A stretch of 64,000 bases of DNA, taken from Deltaproteobacteria bacterium (GTDB lineage: Bacteria; Myxococcota_A; UBA9160; UBA4427). The first letter of the stretch is position 1; the number at the start of each line of letters is the position of its first letter. Positions 62,060-64,000 of the stretch are shown piece by piece. The position numbers were made by a program, and so were the translations under genes. Location of the stretch: assembly GCA_002719955.1 (NCBI GenBank), contig PBFW01000046.1:27002-91001 (forward strand), given 5' to 3'. Below the pieces are notes generated by a model that did no database searches, was not told where the DNA came from, and worked only from the letters and a program-made list of their open reading frames with translations.

Positions 62060-63250
62060 CTAGATCTGGATCTGCAGCGCGAGCGTAACCGCGCTGATGT
62101 TATTGCCTGATGCGGTCGGCGAGTAGTCGAGACCCTTGGTCGCGATGTCGCCGTATTGATAGAAGAGCGAGACGCGAGCGTTGTGGCCGTCGATGATGTA
62201 GTTCACGCCCCCCTCGACCTCGTCGCGATCGGCACTGCCGTTGGCATAGATCCCGGTGTACCGAGCGTAGGGCTGGAACTGCCCGATTCCGACTTTCATC
62301 GGAAGCAGGTAGAGCGCGGTCAGGGACATGGAATCACCATCGAACATGCCGAAGTTGTCGGCGTCTGCGAACGCCGCCGAGTCGTAATCGGAGTCGAAGT
62401 ACTTGTACTCCCCGTTGAAGGTGAACACGCCCATGTCTCCGACGACCTTCTCGAACAGGACGTCCGCGCTGATCCCGAGGAAATCACCGGGATTGGCCGT
62501 GGAGCCCGAGCCGTCCTTCTGGTACTGGAAGCTTCCCGCGACCGTCAGCACATCGCCGGCCGAGCCGTAGTACGTGCCGCTGGTGTAATAGCCGGGATTC
62601 TGCTCGACGTTCAGGAAGTTGTATGCGACGCGTCCCGCGATCAGCGGATTGTCGTTCTTGTTGGCGCCTGACTGAAGGCCGCCGAAGATGCCGAAGACGT
62701 ACTGCAAAGCGCCCTCGGGACCGGCCGCGCCCCAGATATTCACGCCGTGATCACGCGCGTAGACGCCCGCGCCACCGGAGCCGAAGTCCACGCTGAAATC
62801 CGACGGGTGAAAGGGCGTCTTGAAGGCATCGTAGGTGGGGGAGTAGAAGGGACCGTTCATCTCCTGACGTTCTGCTGGAACCAGAAGACGGCCCGCCCAG
62901 ATGTTCAACATCGGGGTGATCTCGAATTTCGCGATCGCGTCGAGCACCACGAACTCTTCCAAGTTGCTATTTCCGCAGAATACGCACTCGGTATTGAGTT
63001 CGAATTTCACGAACTCGTGCACCTGACCGGCGATATAGATCCGTGCGTTGTCGAGATTGAAATCATTCGACCAATCTTCTCCACTGGGTGCAGCATCCTC
63101 TTGCGTGGAGAACGAGGCTCGACCTCCAATCCCCAGACTGATCCACTTCGTATCGTCGATGGTGATCTTCCCACCGGCATGGACTTCAGGCGCGTTCAAC
63201 AGGCCGACGGCGACAAGAGCCGCAGCCGCGACGTTCAAAATTGCTTTCAT
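62060..63250 (-). CDS. outer-membrane porin, probably for urea/short amides
   Basis: A 396-residue protein with signal peptide MKAILNVAAAALVAVGLLNA (cleavage after VHA) and a body of alternating strands (WISLGIGGRASFSTQED, ARIYIAGQVHEFVKFELNTE, ADVLFEKVVGDMGVFTFNGE). It ends in VTLALQIQI, a typical barrel C-terminus. A single pair of close cysteines (ECVFCGNS) lies in an early loop. The family is like phosphate-selective porin/FmdC-type barrels. It is the first gene of the urea operon, under the sigma-54 promoter, so it is probably the outer-membrane door for urea. The ATG is preceded by GAGGATCAC. Confidence 0.75.
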   Translation of the reverse strand: MKAILNVAAAALVAVGLLNAPEVHAGGKITIDDTKWISLGIGGRASFSTQEDAAPSGEDWSNDFNLDNARIYIAGQVHEFVKFELNTECVFCGNSNLEEFVVLDAIAKFEITPMLNIWAGRLLVPAERQEMNGPFYSPTYDAFKTPFHPSDFSVDFGSGGAGVYARDHGVNIWGAAGPEGALQYVFGIFGGLQSGANKNDNPLIAGRVAYNFLNVEQNPGYYTSGTYYGSAGDVLTVAGSFQYQKDGSGSTANPGDFLGISADVLFEKVVGDMGVFTFNGEYKYFDSDYDSAAFADADNFGMFDGDSMSLTALYLLPMKVGIGQFQPYARYTGIYANGSADRDEVEGGVNYIIDGHNARVSLFYQYGDIATKGLDYSPTASGNNISAVTLALQIQI

Positions 63251-63290
63251 GTGATCCTCGGTGATTGGGACGATTAGGGAAAACATTGAT

Positions 63291-63306
63291 TGCACATTGC
63301 ATGCCA
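63291..63306 (-). promoter_or_regulatory. sigma-54 (-24/-12) promoter of the urea operon
   Basis: On the minus strand TGGCATGCAATGTGCA matches the sigma-54 consensus TGGCACG-N4-TTGCA at all but two positions. GG and GC are exactly 12 bases apart. The predicted start of transcription is near 63279, ~30 bases above the porin ATG. This fits nitrogen-regulated expression by RpoN and NtrC. Confidence 0.7.
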
Positions 63307-63408
63307 GAGATGTGTCTGTTCGAAATCGTCTGTGTCGCATCTAGCCGAGTTGAGTTCGGGATGATTCAGAAAGCTGACCAATCTTTCGGCATCGCTGCCT
63401 AATCGCGT

Positions 63409-63426
63409 TGCGCTCGATTCAGCGCA
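63409..63426. promoter_or_regulatory. putative NtrC enhancer palindrome
   Basis: A perfect inverted repeat TGCGCT-N6-AGCGCA, like the NtrC operator pattern TGCACY-N5-RGTGCA but with G for A at one position in each half. Its centre is about 138 bases above the predicted start of transcription, a usual NtrC enhancer distance. NtrC itself is not in the window. Confidence 0.5.
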
Positions 63427-63653
63427 TACACGAAGAAGTGAGCCGGAAACGGACCAATTGTGCCAATTCTCAACTACTCACCCATCAGTAATTGGGCAGT
63501 CGATTCATGCCGGAGCCGTACCGCGCAGGTTGATATTTCCGCTTGCCCCGAGTGCGGACACACGGCGCATTCCTCGGAACGGCGATATGTGAAATTAGAG
63601 ATCGAGCCGGCCCCCGGTCATCATGACGACGGGGGACAATCCGGAGGATCGAG

Positions 63654-64000
63654 GTGACCGAAGATCAACGTGAGATCAGGCGAAAGAAGAGGGTCACTGA
63701 GTACGCCGAGAAGATCGGCCACGTCGGCAGGGCTCGTCGGCGCTTCGGGATTGCAAGATCGACCTCCTGCCTTCGGAGAGATCGGTAGCGTGAGTCGGGA
63801 CGGGAGAGGAGGGCCTGAGGAGTCGCAGGCGCGGCCGCCACCACAACCGTCCCAATCATACCCCCGATGATGTGATGGAGAAGATCCTGTACCTGCGTCG
63901 GGCCTGTCACATGGGGCCGATTCAGATCGGTCTGGCACCTGGAGCGCTACCACGACACCAAGACCTCGGATGCGACGCTCTATCGGGTCTGCCGACGACA
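63654..64000 (+). pseudogene. degenerate IS481-like transposase (runs off window end)
   Basis: The remains of a transposase/integrase N-terminus. From a GTG after GGAGGATC: VTEDQREIRRKKRVTEYAEK and IGHVGRARRRFGIARSTSCL (helix-turn-helix), then a stop at ~63788. Shifted frames continue with HHNRPNHTPDDVMEKILYLR and RACHMGPIQI, and then WHLERYHDTKTSDATLYRVC to the end. These are the conserved steps of IS481-like proteins (HTH, linker ...MGPxRIxWYL...). At least two frameshifts and one stop make it inactive. The DDE domain would lie outside the window. Confidence 0.75.

Larger units (their letters stand above)
63251..63653. other. control region of the urea operon
   Basis: About 400 bases between the porin gene and the transposase remnant. 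Holds the sigma-54 promoter (63291-63306) and the palindrome (63409-63426). From ~63459 (TGTGCCAATTCTCAACTACT) the sequence may belong to the end of the insertion sequence, since IS481-type ends begin with TGT; the inverted partner is outside the window. Confidence 0.45.

Noticed and set aside
1..64000. CRISPR array or phage-like block
   Set aside because: No regularly spaced repeats and no structural phage genes seen; the only tandem repeats are the ureE 15-mer, GGGGC and the polypurine tract.

Overview
This is a GC-rich, gene-dense chromosomal window from a Gram-negative bacterium. Outer-membrane barrels, lipoproteins with lipoboxes, a PEP-CTERM protein, a sigma-54 activator and an NtrC-type nitrogen-control promoter all point that way. 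Gene content (fused transaldolase/glucose-6-phosphate isomerase, Ada-AlkA fusion, paired SDR enzymes, many Asp/His-rich domains) fits a deltaproteobacterial-type lineage such as Myxococcota or a relative, but no marker in the window settles the taxonomy. Starts are often GTG, and several genes are best explained by TTG starts placed 8-9 nt after a strong Shine-Dalgarno.

Layout. 1-6.0 kb (minus): partial 3-hydroxyacyl-CoA dehydrogenase, histidine phosphatase, small exported protein, SWIM-SNF2 helicase, and a CCA-adding-like protein that has lost its catalytic motifs. 6.1-8.5 kb (plus): a truncated receiver remnant and an S4-PUA-methyltransferase. 8.8-12.3 kb: an envelope cluster (PEP-CTERM protein, TPR/beta-barrel protein, Ala-rich membrane protein). 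12.5-20.5 kb: dienelactone hydrolase, methyltransferase, a wrecked receiver-GGDEF gene, a TPR lipoprotein with an unlisted 39-codon upstream gene, a DUF4136 lipoprotein, a triply frameshifted sensor kinase and a RibD-like reductase. 20.5-32.9 kb: RNA methyltransferase, YgiQ radical SAM, Ada-AlkA, rhomboid, NMP-kinase-like, transglutaminase-like, two SDRs, SnoaL and EthD proteins. 33-35.3 kb: a sigma-54 activator translationally coupled to a frameshifted gene for a protein with an IPTL-like sorting tail.

35.4-46.6 kb is mostly housekeeping: rpiA with fused tal-pgi (pentose phosphate/glycolysis), tandem Hsp20 genes with a clear terminator, aroA, serA-purA, a decayed methyltransferase and an EEP nuclease/phosphatase-like gene. 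46.8-50.4 kb is accessory: a Ser/Pro-rich protein on a polypurine tract, an FMN monooxygenase, tRNA-Lys(UUU), and an unrecognised Cys-cluster protein next to the tRNA.

50.5-63.3 kb (minus) is one long urea-utilisation unit: porin - urtA - urtB - urtC - urtD - urtE - ureD - ureA - ureB - ureC - ureE - ureF - ureG - small lipoprotein. Most joints are 1-4 nt overlaps or very short gaps. A good -24/-12 sigma-54 promoter lies just upstream of the porin, and a TGCGCT-N6-AGCGCA palindrome lies about 140 bp above the predicted transcription start, where an NtrC enhancer is expected. The porin would bring urea through the outer membrane, UrtABCDE through the inner membrane, and the nickel urease (UreABC, matured by UreDEFG) would release ammonia. 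UreE has unusual histidine-rich segments at both ends. A degenerate IS481-like transposase flanks the operon and runs off the window.

A recurring theme is decay of signalling and methyltransferase genes (four or five broken genes) among otherwise intact neighbours.
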